A DNA stretch of 30,260 nucleotides, from positions 1 through 30,260 of the forward strand of contig DATJEN010000113.1 in assembly GCA_035496575.1 (NCBI GenBank), in the 5' to 3' direction. Positions within the stretch are counted from its first letter, which is position 1. Each line of letters opens with the position of its first letter. The position numbers and the translations under genes are program-made. Of the stretch, positions 22,977 through 30,260 are shown piece after piece. The notes beneath the pieces are model-generated. The model saw nothing but the letters and a program-made list of their open reading frames with translations, was not told where the DNA came from and did not search any database. This DNA is from PALSA-1355 sp035496575 (lineage in GTDB: Bacteria; Planctomycetota; Planctomycetia; Pirellulales; PALSA-1355).

Positions 22977-24449
22977 ATGGAACGAACGGGCCCACCACAC
23001 TACGCCTGTAACCGCCGCGAGACCGGGCTCTCGCGACGCGCCGCGCTTCTCAAAGCCGGAAGTGGGCTCGCGGCCCTGGCGTTGGCGGACCTGCTTGCCC
23101 GCGACGAAGCGCAGCGGGTTCAGGCGGGTGTGGCGGAAGATTCACGCACCAACCCGCTCGCTTCGCGCCCACCTCATTTTCCATCCACAGCCAAGGCCGT
23201 GATCTCGCTCTTCATGCAGGGCGGGCCGGCACAGATGGACACCTTCGATCCCAAGCCCGAACTGCAAAAGCTGGATGGCAAGCCGTTGCCGGCCAGCTTC
23301 AAATCCGATGATCTGAAGCTGCAATTCATGTCGGCGGCGGGCGCGGGGCTGATGGGCTCACCCTTTCGCTTCGCGCCGCGCGGGCAATCGGGGCTCGAGA
23401 TTTCCGACCTCTTGCCAAATATCGCCGAACACGCGGACAAGCTCGCGGTCGTTCGTTCTTGTTACCACGAATCGTTCATCCATGGCCCGGCGCTCAGCCT
23501 GATGCATTCGGGCAACCTGCTGTTGGGACACCCTAGCGCCGGAAGCTGGGTTGTGGCGGGGCTGGGGTGCGAGAGCGACAATCTGCCCGCCTTCATCGTG
23601 ATGACCGACGGCGTGATTCGCGGCAGCAGCAGCGCCTACAGCTCGGGCTTCTTGCCAGCGCTCTATCAAGGAACGCTCGTCCGCACCGAAGGCGCACCGA
23701 TCCAGAATCTCACGCCGCCGCCGCAAATCTCGCCGGCCCAACAGCGCGCGCTGCTCGACCAGGTGGGGCGCTGGAACCGCGAACACCTCGCCGCGCGCGC
23801 CGACGATAGCGCGCTGGCCGCGCGAATTGCAAACTATGAGCTCGCGTTCCGTATGCAGGCCGCTGCTCCGCGCTTGATCGATCTCTCGGATGAGACCGCG
23901 GCCACGCACGAGATGTATGGAACCGGCAAGGAGCCGACAAGCAGATTCGCTCGCATGTGCCTGCTCGCGCGGCGAATGGTCGAGCGCGGGGTGCGATACG
24001 TCGAACTGTATTCCAACGATTGGGACGGGCATGGCGACTGCCCCGGCAATCATCGGACCAATGCCGACAAAACCGACCGGCCCATTGCCGCGCTGCTCGC
24101 CGATCTGCAAGCGCGCGGACTGCTCGATAGCACACTCGTCTTGTGGACCGGCGAGTTTGGCCGTACGCCCGTCATGCAAGGCAACAAAGGTCGCGACCAC
24201 AACCCGTATGGCTTTTCCGCATGGTTGGCGGGTGGCGGCGTGCAAGGTGGCAAGGCGATTGGCGCAACCGACGAGCTCGGCTTTCGGGCGGTCGAAGACA
24301 AGGTGCACGTGCACGACCTACATGCAACGATGCTGTCGCTCCTGGGCATCGACCACGAGCGCCTTACCTATCTTTTCGAAGGCCGCATGCGACGGCTGAC
24401 CGATGTCGGCGGCCAGAATAACCTGGCCGAGCGACTGGTTCGGGCTTGA
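22977..24449 (+). CDS. DUF1501 protein, Tat-exported
   Basis: 490 residues from ATG 22977, 2 bp after the PSCyt1 stop, so translation is probably coupled. A twin-arginine signal (SRRAAL at 19-24, then KAGSGLAALALADLLA) indicates export as a folded protein. The DUF1501 signatures are present in order: AVISLFMQGGPAQMDTFDPKP, GLEISDLLPNIAEHADKLAVVRS, HGPALSLMHSGN, SAGSWVVAGLG, VRYVELYSNDWDGHGDCPGNH, LVLWTGEFGRTP, GRDHNPYGFSAWLAGGGVQGG and VHDLHATMLSLLGIDHERLTYLF. The arrangement of conserved Asp/His/Gly residues resembles the alkaline phosphatase/sulfatase superfamily core, but the activity has not been established for the family. It almost always sits next to a DUF1549/DUF1553 gene, as here. 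Confidence 0.93.
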   Translation: MERTGPPHYACNRRETGLSRRAALLKAGSGLAALALADLLARDEAQRVQAGVAEDSRTNPLASRPPHFPSTAKAVISLFMQGGPAQMDTFDPKPELQKLDGKPLPASFKSDDLKLQFMSAAGAGLMGSPFRFAPRGQSGLEISDLLPNIAEHADKLAVVRSCYHESFIHGPALSLMHSGNLLLGHPSAGSWVVAGLGCESDNLPAFIVMTDGVIRGSSSAYSSGFLPALYQGTLVRTEGAPIQNLTPPPQISPAQQRALLDQVGRWNREHLAARADDSALAARIANYELAFRMQAAAPRLIDLSDETAATHEMYGTGKEPTSRFARMCLLARRMVERGVRYVELYSNDWDGHGDCPGNHRTNADKTDRPIAALLADLQARGLLDSTLVLWTGEFGRTPVMQGNKGRDHNPYGFSAWLAGGGVQGGKAIGATDELGFRAVEDKVHVHDLHATMLSLLGIDHERLTYLFEGRMRRLTDVGGQNNLAERLVRA

Positions 24450-24606
24450 TGCCCCCCGCTCGCGAGCGTCGCGTTCGCGTGGCACTGCCAGCTTGCGCGC
24501 ATGGATTGCTCTGGCGTGAGGCAGCCGACGCTCTATACTTTGCGGCCCGAACTCCCGTCCTGACCGTGCGCATGATGCGTAGCGGCTCCCACCGAGGACT
24601 CACAGC

Positions 24607-26652
24607 ATGATGCTTGCTCTTCTCCAAGTGGCGCGCGTCGTCCGACATCCGCTCGCCCTGTATCTCGTACTGGCTGCGCTCATGGCCCCACCAAGCGCTT
24701 GCGGGGACGAGCCGACAGCGGAGCCTACGACGAATGAGGCCGCGGAAAACGCGCGCTCCGCGCCGCCGGTCAAATCGCGCGGCGGCAAACCCTCGGATGC
24801 CGAGCGGCTGGCACGCTTGCAACGCGCGCTCGACGCCGATCGGCAGCAACTGGCGGAGCTCAAGCAGAAAGAAGAAAGCCCCGACGACGAGTATCGCGAT
24901 GCCGAAAAAGAATTCGAAGAGCTCGACCGGCAGCGCTCTGAATTGCAAGAGAGCTTGGACGAGTTGGCTGGAAAACCGCAAACCGTCCAGGGCCGAAAAC
25001 TGGCAGCCCAGAAAAAGGACCTCGAGCCACGCTGGCAGATCGCCAAGGAGCGCTTCGACCTGGCGATTCAAGAACACAAAATCCTGCGGGAAAAAGCGGC
25101 TGCGCTCGAGACAAAGCTCAAGCGCGAGCAAGAAGCCATCGACCAATTGATGGGCCAATCGCAGGCCCCACCGGCCACGGCTCCCGCCGCCGCGCCAGCA
25201 CTGCCAGATCCAAAGCAGCCCAATCCCTCCGAACAGCCCGCCAAGCCGGCCAGCGGGGACGCCAAAACAGGCGCTCCGACCGTCGAAACCGCGACAGTGG
25301 TTCCGCAGGCGACTTCGGATGAGAGCGAGGAGACTCGCGCCGAGCTGACCAAGGCGCTCGAAGAAGCCAAGCGCAAGCAAGCAGCGGCCAAGGAATATGA
25401 ACATCGAGCGGAGTCGGTTGCCGAACGGCTCGAGGCTTTGCGCAGCAACATCGCCATTGAAGAGCGCTTGCTGAAAATTGCCCGCACCAAAACCGACCAG
25501 GCCCTTGCCGCGCGCGGGGAGCTCGACCGCGAACTGCAGCGCAAGATGGCCGAGGACCCAGGCGCGCTTGGCGACGTGTGGGCCAAGATCGGCGAGGCCG
25601 ATGAGCGGTTCCGTCTTGCCCGGGCCGAGTCGCGCAACACCCAGAACCGCATGAACGACCTGCAAAACGAGCTAAACGGGGTGCAGCGCGAGCAGATCGC
25701 GGTTCTGCGTCGCGCTAAGCAAACGCAGGAAGAAGCTCTGGCGGCGCAAAGCCAGGTGGCCAGGCTGCAAAACCCATTCGCTCCGAGCAACCTGGTGCAA
25801 TGGTCGCTCAACCATGGACCCAAGCTGCTGACGATCATGGTCGCCATGCTTTTGCTGCACCTGCTGGTCAAGCTGAGCGGCCGACACATCACCCAGATCG
25901 TGGCCCGTACCGTCGGCCGCGGCACGCAGCGCGAGCGCGAAAACCGCGCGGCCACCCTGGTGGACGTGTTTCGCAATGCGGCTTCGCTCGCGATCACCGG
26001 CGGCGGAGTCTTGATGGCGCTCGACGAGGTCGGCATTCCTATCATGCCGCTTATGGGAGGTGCTGCCGTGCTCGGATTGGCCGTCGCCTTCGGTGCTCAG
26101 AACCTGGTGCGCGACTACTTTTCGGGCTTCATGATCCTGCTCGAAGACCAATACGGCATCAACGACGTCGTCAAGATCGGCGACATCTCGGGCTCGGTTG
26201 AAAAGATCACTCTTCGCATGACCGTGCTGCGCGACCTGGAAGGCGTGGTGCACTTCGTGCCGCACGGAAGCATCACGCGCGTGAGCAACCTGACGCATGG
26301 CTGGTCGCGGGCCGTGGTCGAGGTCAATGTCTCGTACAAGGAAGATCCCGACTACGTGATGTCGGTGCTGATGGAGATCGCCAAAGAGCTGCGGCAAGAC
26401 CCCATTTTTGGCCCCTTGATTCTCGATGAGGCCGAGATGCTGGGGCTCGACCAGTTGGGCGACTACGCCATCGTGATCAAGTTCGTGTTGAAGACGCACC
26501 CGCTCAAGCGCTGGCCCGTGCGCCGCGAGCTGTTGCGGCGGATCAAGCGCCGCTTCGACGAGTTGGGCATCGAAATCCCCTTCCCGCATCGCACGGTCTA
26601 CAACCGCAGCGAGCCGGAGCCGCGCCGCTTGGAGCAACCGCGGGCGGCTTGA
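24607..26652 (+). CDS. MscS-family mechanosensitive channel with large periplasmic coiled-coil domain
   Basis: 681 residues from ATG 24607 (a second ATG follows at once); GAGGA lies about 10 nt upstream and a TATACT box at 24534-24539. A signal peptide (LALYLVLAALMAPPSACG) leads into a charged, coiled-coil region (about 55-185), a proline/alanine-rich linker (185-235) with PSEQPAKPASGD, and a second coiled coil (about 235-385). The membrane part then has helices near 397-425, 450-475 and the pore helix AAVLGLAVAFGAQNLVRDYF near 485-505. The beta domain (GINDVVKIGDISGSVEKITL) and the alpha/beta end (RWPVRRELLRRIKRRFDELG) complete the MscS core. The layout resembles the large MscK/YbiO-type channels, though with fewer membrane helices. 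The coiled coil may touch the cell wall or form a vestibule. It is unlike the left-edge channel outside the MscS core. Confidence 0.9.
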   Translation: MMLALLQVARVVRHPLALYLVLAALMAPPSACGDEPTAEPTTNEAAENARSAPPVKSRGGKPSDAERLARLQRALDADRQQLAELKQKEESPDDEYRDAEKEFEELDRQRSELQESLDELAGKPQTVQGRKLAAQKKDLEPRWQIAKERFDLAIQEHKILREKAAALETKLKREQEAIDQLMGQSQAPPATAPAAAPALPDPKQPNPSEQPAKPASGDAKTGAPTVETATVVPQATSDESEETRAELTKALEEAKRKQAAAKEYEHRAESVAERLEALRSNIAIEERLLKIARTKTDQALAARGELDRELQRKMAEDPGALGDVWAKIGEADERFRLARAESRNTQNRMNDLQNELNGVQREQIAVLRRAKQTQEEALAAQSQVARLQNPFAPSNLVQWSLNHGPKLLTIMVAMLLLHLLVKLSGRHITQIVARTVGRGTQRERENRAATLVDVFRNAASLAITGGGVLMALDEVGIPIMPLMGGAAVLGLAVAFGAQNLVRDYFSGFMILLEDQYGINDVVKIGDISGSVEKITLRMTVLRDLEGVVHFVPHGSITRVSNLTHGWSRAVVEVNVSYKEDPDYVMSVLMEIAKELRQDPIFGPLILDEAEMLGLDQLGDYAIVIKFVLKTHPLKRWPVRRELLRRIKRRFDELGIEIPFPHRTVYNRSEPEPRRLEQPRAA

Positions 26653-26700
26653 GTGGACGCCGGGCCGATGGCAATGGGCCTTGCGCTACGACGGCGCACG

Positions 26701-27132
26701 TCAATCGAGCGGCGGCAAGATGTCGGGCTCGATTTGATAGCCTTCGACCAGCGCGTTGGTTGTGTTGAACAGGGCCACGATGGCCAGCACTTCGCCGAGG
26801 GCTTCGGTCGACAGCCCAAGTTTGCGCAGCGCTGCGGTGTGCGAGTTGACGCAGTACGCGCAGCCATTGGTGGCCGAGACCGCTAGCGCGATAATCTCGC
26901 GCGTGCTGGCGTCGAGCTGTGAAGCACGCCCCGCGGCCTCGGGGTGCATCAGTGCCTTAAGCGATCGCCAGACGGCATCGAGCTGGGGCGGATTAGTGGC
27001 CAGCACCCGCCACAGGTTGGGGACAAAGTCGATGCCTTTGGTTTGCTTGATGTCGGCGAATATTTCTGCCACCTGGCCGGTGGCCTCGGCTTCGGCTACC
27101 GGTCGCACGGTTGCAATGCGAACTTCGGACAT
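26701..27132 (-). CDS. Carboxymuconolactone decarboxylase-family, AhpD-like protein
   Basis: 143 residues from ATG 27132, with AGGGAAA upstream. The catalytic segment EIIALAVSATNGCAYCVNSH has Glu79, Cys91, Cys94 and His98 spaced as in AhpD (Glu, then CxxC 12 residues later, then His 4 after the second Cys). This points to a thiol-based (alkylhydro)peroxidase-type activity and not to the lactone decarboxylation for which the family is named. The N-terminal part (IATVRPVAEAEATGQVAEIFADIKQ) is typical of peroxidase-related CMD proteins. It starts 16 bp after the cydB stop, so it is the third gene of the cydAB operon. It converges with the MscS gene; the 48-bp gap shows no clear terminator. Confidence 0.88.
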   Translation of the reverse strand: MSEVRIATVRPVAEAEATGQVAEIFADIKQTKGIDFVPNLWRVLATNPPQLDAVWRSLKALMHPEAAGRASQLDASTREIIALAVSATNGCAYCVNSHTAALRKLGLSTEALGEVLAIVALFNTTNALVEGYQIEPDILPPLD

Positions 27133-27148
27133 GGGCTTTCCCTGTGGG

Positions 27149-28186
27149 TTAAGAGCTTTGCTTGTCGGCCTGCAACTGAGCGCTGCGGCGACTCTTGAAT
27201 AAGTAAAGCAGGTAGCCGAGCGCCGGCAACAACAAAAGCGACCCGACCGCCGTGGTCCCGATCAAGAGCCACAGGATATTGTCGGGGGCCTTGGCGCTTT
27301 CGACGGTGATCGAGGGTGGGACCAGATAAGGATATTGCGCCACGGCCCAGCCCCAGATGACCGTCGTGACGGCGACCGCGGCGGAAATCACCGCCAGGTG
27401 GTATCGCGCGGCCACAAGCGACGCGAGCGACAAAAATCCGCCGAGCACGGATAGCGCGACCAAGGGCCATGACCGAGCTTGAAAACCGGCCCACAGCCCG
27501 CTCGCACCGCTCGCCAGATAGGCAACGCCCGCAACCGCCAGCACGCCGGTCCAGATGCCGGTGCCCAAGGCTCGTTGCCGCCACACGAGCGCGAGTTGGC
27601 TTAGTCCATTCACGTGCGCTTCGCGGGCCAGGTAAACGGCAGCCAGGTACGCGCACATGACCACCACGAAAAACCCGGTAAAAAGCGACATGGGCGAAAG
27701 CCAATTGGAGAGATAGCTGCCGTCGAATTCGCTACCGCTTTCCAGCTTCAACTGCCCCGAAGCCAGTGCGCCGATCGAGGCGCCCAGAAAAAAAGGCGCA
27801 GCAGCCGACCCGGTTGCGAATAGCAGCTCCCACGCCAACTGCTGCCGCCGATCGCGCGAATAGACTCGAAACGCGTAACCGATCCCGCGAAACACAATCC
27901 CGACAAGAGCCAGGATCAGCGGCAGCCACAGCGCCTGGCATACGGCTGCAAACGCGCTGGGAAACGCGCCGAACATCGCGACCAGCACAAAAATCAGCCA
28001 AACGTGGTTGGCTTCCCACACCGGTCCGATGGCCGAAAAGAGCAGTTTGCGCTCCTCGGGGGTGGCTTGCCAGGCGGTGTTCACTTCCCAAATGCCGGCG
28101 CCGAAATCCGCGCCGGCAAACAGCGCATACACCGTTAGCGCGAGAATGATCACGACGAGCAACACATCTTCAGGAGCCACGCGCAT
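27149..28186 (-). CDS. cydB: Cytochrome bd-type quinol oxidase subunit II
   Basis: 345 residues from ATG 28186. GGAGG abuts that ATG, while a GTG at 28180 has the same site 6 nt upstream and may be the true start (343 residues). CydB features: DVLLVVIILALTVYALFAGADFGAGIW at the N-terminus, IGPVWEANHVWLIFVLVAMFGAFPSAF (the WEANHVWL signature), and FRGIGYAFRVY. Eight to nine hydrophobic helices follow, and the C-terminus is basic. Subunit II pairs with CydA in the membrane-bound heme bd oxidase that reduces oxygen to water without pumping protons, works at low oxygen and tolerates nitric oxide, cyanide and peroxide. It overlaps the end of cydA by up to 17 bp. The AhpD-like gene follows after 16 bp. 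Confidence 0.93.
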   Translation of the reverse strand: MRVAPEDVLLVVIILALTVYALFAGADFGAGIWEVNTAWQATPEERKLLFSAIGPVWEANHVWLIFVLVAMFGAFPSAFAAVCQALWLPLILALVGIVFRGIGYAFRVYSRDRRQQLAWELLFATGSAAAPFFLGASIGALASGQLKLESGSEFDGSYLSNWLSPMSLFTGFFVVVMCAYLAAVYLAREAHVNGLSQLALVWRQRALGTGIWTGVLAVAGVAYLASGASGLWAGFQARSWPLVALSVLGGFLSLASLVAARYHLAVISAAVAVTTVIWGWAVAQYPYLVPPSITVESAKAPDNILWLLIGTTAVGSLLLLPALGYLLYLFKSRRSAQLQADKQSS

Positions 28187-29519
28187 CCTCCGGCAAGGGA
28201 TCTCGCGCCAACTGCCGCAGAATCACGATCGTCCCGAGCGCAATCAGGCCATACAGCGAACTTGTGATCGCCAGCAACCAGCCCACATAGGGTGAGGCCG
28301 TGACCATATCCGCCGTGCGCGCGACGCCGTGCACGATCCACGGCTGGCGGCCCACTTCGGTCACCACCCAGCCGGCTTCCAGTGCCAAGACCGAAACTGG
28401 CCCACACGGCACCACCACGATCAGGAAGACCTTTCCAGTTGGCAAGCGGCGCCACCCAATGAGCGACACCAACACGATAGCCGCGACCAGCAGCATCAAC
28501 ATTCCGCTTGCGACCATCGTTTGAAAGGCCAGATGAACCACGACCACGGGCGGCTTCTGGTCTTCGGCAAAACTATCCAGCCCTTCGACCACCGCATCCC
28601 GATCGCGGTAGGCAAGCCAGGAGAGCATGCCGGGAATTTCGATCGCGTAGCGAGTCGTGCCGGCCCGTGGATCAGGCAGCCCGCCGATGCGCAAGGGGGC
28701 GCCCGCTTCGGTTTTGAATTGTCCTTCGAGCGACGCGAGCTTGATGGGTTGCGTGGCCGCCACGCGCTGCGCAGCCCAATCCCCCGCAACCAACTGCACG
28801 CACGACATCACGGCCGCCAGCGAAAGCGAAAGCGCCAGGCCGCGCCGGACGTAGAGCGTGTTCCGCCCGCGCAAAAGCGCGGTCGCGTACACCGAGGCCA
28901 CCAGAAATCCGCTCACCACGTATGCCGCCACCAGCATGTGCGTCGTTTGTGGGCCGGTTGCCGGGTTGAGCATCGCAGCAATGGGATCGATGTCGACCGC
29001 GCGGTCTCCCTCCAGGCGAAAACCCTGCGGGCTATTCATCCACGCGTTGACGGTCACCACAAACCAGGCCGAGGCAGCGCCTGAGATCGCGACGGGCACG
29101 CCGCACCACCAGTGGGCCCACGGCGAAAGGCGCTCCCAGCCGTATAGGTAGATGCCGACAAAGATGGCTTCCAGAAAGAACGCAAAGCCTTCCATTGCGA
29201 ACGGGAAGCCAATCACCGGGCCAAAAATTCGCATAAAGTCCGGCCATAACAAACCGAGCTCGAACGAGAGCACGGTGCCGGAAATCGCCCCCACCGCAAA
29301 CAGCACGGCGAAGGCTTTTGACCAGCGCCGCGCAAGCGCTCGCCACACCGGATCAGCGGCCCGCAACGCGCGCCATTCCGCGATCAACAACAAGACGGGC
29401 ATGCCAACGCCGAGCGCCGCGAGGATGATGTGCGCGCCCAGCGTGATGGCCATCTGCCAGCGCGCGGCGAGCAGGTTCGCGTCCAGGTACCCCGCGGCGG
29501 CCAGTGAGATTTCGTCCAT
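28170..29519 (-). CDS. cydA: Cytochrome bd-type quinol oxidase subunit I
   Basis: 449 residues from ATG 29519. Earlier in-frame starts at 29552 (ATG) and 29588 (GTG) are possible, but a TACAAT box (minus strand, 29556-29551) would then lie inside the gene, and the CydA N-terminus is normally short. Features: LLAARWQMAITLGAHIILA (His30, the first heme ligand), FAMEGFAFFLEAIFVGIYLYGW, WFVVTVNAWMNSPQGF, THMLVAAY (His194), FQTMVASGMLMLLVA with the conserved Met, and GWVVTEVGRQPWIVHG (GRQPW signature). The quinol-binding loop is short, as in cyanide-insensitive-type CydA. It begins the cydA-cydB-AhpD-like operon. No cydX or cydDC was seen here. Confidence 0.93.
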   Translation of the reverse strand: MDEISLAAAGYLDANLLAARWQMAITLGAHIILAALGVGMPVLLLIAEWRALRAADPVWRALARRWSKAFAVLFAVGAISGTVLSFELGLLWPDFMRIFGPVIGFPFAMEGFAFFLEAIFVGIYLYGWERLSPWAHWWCGVPVAISGAASAWFVVTVNAWMNSPQGFRLEGDRAVDIDPIAAMLNPATGPQTTHMLVAAYVVSGFLVASVYATALLRGRNTLYVRRGLALSLSLAAVMSCVQLVAGDWAAQRVAATQPIKLASLEGQFKTEAGAPLRIGGLPDPRAGTTRYAIEIPGMLSWLAYRDRDAVVEGLDSFAEDQKPPVVVVHLAFQTMVASGMLMLLVAAIVLVSLIGWRRLPTGKVFLIVVVPCGPVSVLALEAGWVVTEVGRQPWIVHGVARTADMVTASPYVGWLLAITSSLYGLIALGTIVILRQLARDPLPEDARGS

Positions 29520-29636
29520 CAAGCGCCATCCGAATGTGAAAGCGCCGGGCATTGTACGGGGCCAGCCACCTTGTGCCGAGTAGCGCACACGCGCGAAGTT
29601 CGTCGTGCGCTCAGCAGTGCGCCTAGCTGTGGGCGT

Positions 29637-30260
29637 TTAGCGAGGCTGAGCCGCAGGGCTCCTCGCTGTTGTGTCGCCGGGATTCAGGCGGCGCTGAAAA
29701 TGCCCCGCTACAAACTTTTGGCCAACGCGGTTCGACTCGACAAACTCGATGTCCTCCGAAAAGTGCTGTTTGGCAAAAGTGGCAAACAACGACCGATGAC
29801 GCGGTGTGGCGATCAGCACCACGTCCTCGCGTTCGCACAGCGCTCGGGCGAGGCATGAGACACCAAACCGCCTATTCATTTCCTCGTGCCAAGGCGTGCG
29901 CTGCGTCCATGTCAGACTAACGAGCGAGAGGGGCGACCAGGCCCGCAGGCTGTCGAGCGGCGACACCAACTCAAAGGGCATCGCCGCTTCCCAACAGACG
30001 TACAAAAGACGCCCTCGAGACGACGCGTCGGCCAGAAACGTCTGCAGCTCAGCTCGTTCGCGGTGCACTCTCACACTTCGCCGGCCTTGCCGGTACGACC
30101 CCATCATGACACCCACGGCCAACATCACCACGGCGGCGCGAGCCCATGGCGAGCGGACATTCCAGGCAAGCAGCAAGCGACGGGCTGCACGGCTCTTCGT
30201 CTCAGGCCATTTGACAAACGAATGAGGCCATTTAACAAACGAGGTTGCATTTCCCGCGAA
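29637..30260 (-). CDS. Membrane-anchored protein of unknown function, C-terminal part (5' end outside window)
   Basis: The frame is open from the right edge to TAA at 29639-29637, giving at least 207 residues. The first 27 or so carry an in-frame 7-residue repeat (FVKWPHS, FVKWPET). One hydrophobic segment (RAAVVMLAVGVMMGSY) follows, then a soluble region of about 150 residues (RGRLLYVCWEAAMPFELVSPLD ... WHEEMNRRFGVSCLARALCE ... DVVLIATPRHRSLFATFAKQHF). I do not recognise the family. A soluble alpha/beta tail after a membrane helix is common at the end of polytopic planctomycete proteins such as glycosyltransferase-like ones, but nothing here shows an activity. An internal ATG at 30125 would give a 162-residue protein, so a complete small gene starting there cannot be excluded. 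Confidence 0.55.
   Translation of the reverse strand, partial: FAGNATSFVKWPHSFVKWPETKSRAARRLLLAWNVRSPWARAAVVMLAVGVMMGSYRQGRRSVRVHRERAELQTFLADASSRGRLLYVCWEAAMPFELVSPLDSLRAWSPLSLVSLTWTQRTPWHEEMNRRFGVSCLARALCEREDVVLIATPRHRSLFATFAKQHFSEDIEFVESNRVGQKFVAGHFQRRLNPGDTTARSPAAQPR
30204..30245. repeat. Tandem direct repeat, 21-bp period, two copies
   Basis: Two units starting at 30204 and 30225 share AGGCCATTT-R-ACAAACGA (17 of the first 18 bases identical). The period of 21 keeps the reading frame of the minus-strand gene and duplicates FVKWP. The array may continue past the right edge; only two copies are visible. Confidence 0.7.

Noticed and set aside
24457..24468. 12-bp palindrome CGCTCGCGAGCG after the DUF1501 gene as a terminator
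   Set aside because: It has no loop when folded and no T-run follows; chance palindromes of this kind are common in GC-rich sequence.
1..30260. Mobile elements, CRISPR arrays, tRNA or rRNA genes
   Set aside because: No transposase or integrase, no regularly spaced repeats, and no tRNA- or rRNA-like segments were seen. Gene spacing and composition are even throughout.

Overview
The window (about 60% GC, densely coded) looks like a chromosomal segment of a planctomycete, most likely from the Pirellulales side of the phylum. The evidence is family content: two DUF1559 proteins, a PSCyt1/DUF1549/DUF1553 cytochrome paired with a DUF1501 protein, a PEP-CTERM protein, and an exported dehydrogenase that starts with the planctomycete LEGR-type motif and ends in a dockerin-like EF-hand repeat. 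I saw no rRNA, tRNA, CRISPR, insertion sequence or phage gene.

Layout, left to right. 1-864: C-terminal part of an MscS-type channel (cut by the left edge). 1055-2680: exported DUF1559 protein. 2690-3922: promoter, structured leader and a SUMF1-fold PEP-CTERM surface protein. 3904-5693 (minus): PHP/CehA-type metallohydrolase followed by a Dabb-domain protein. 5950-7433: a divergent RNase HII-like protein and a SixA-type histidine phosphatase. 7482-9706: a clear promoter holding a perfect 7-1-7 Fur/PerR-like dyad, then an aquaporin and a lipoprotein di-heme cytochrome c peroxidase. 9753-11969 (minus): exported PQQ-type sugar dehydrogenase. 12107-19225 (minus): one tightly overlapping operon for a type II secretion/type IV pilus-like machine, in transcription order gspE, three different gspF-type genes, gspI-, gspJ- and gspK/PilX-like pseudopilins, and a DUF1559 pseudopilin. 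19245-20147 (minus): exported two-domain VOC protein just upstream of that operon. 20437-24449: PSCyt1 cytochrome and DUF1501 pair. 24607-26652: large coiled-coil MscS-family channel. 26701-29519 (minus): cydA-cydB plus an AhpD-like protein. 29637-30260 (minus): C-terminal part of an unknown membrane-anchored protein that runs off the right edge.

Three systems stand out. (1) The aquaporin-peroxidase pair has a Fur/PerR-like operator filling the spacer of its promoter, and the aquaporin has a predicted selectivity filter like that of plant tonoplast aquaporins, which suggests a peroxide entry-and-reduction module. (2) The secretion operon has three non-identical GspF platform proteins and ends in a DUF1559 gene with an intact prepilin motif, with no recognisable GspG, GspC or GspD in the window. 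(3) The RNase HII-like protein has a roughly 100-residue insertion and a shifted fourth acidic residue. The cydAB-AhpD operon adds a second oxygen/peroxide-related unit. Regulatory and functional links are inferences from sequence; no searches were run.
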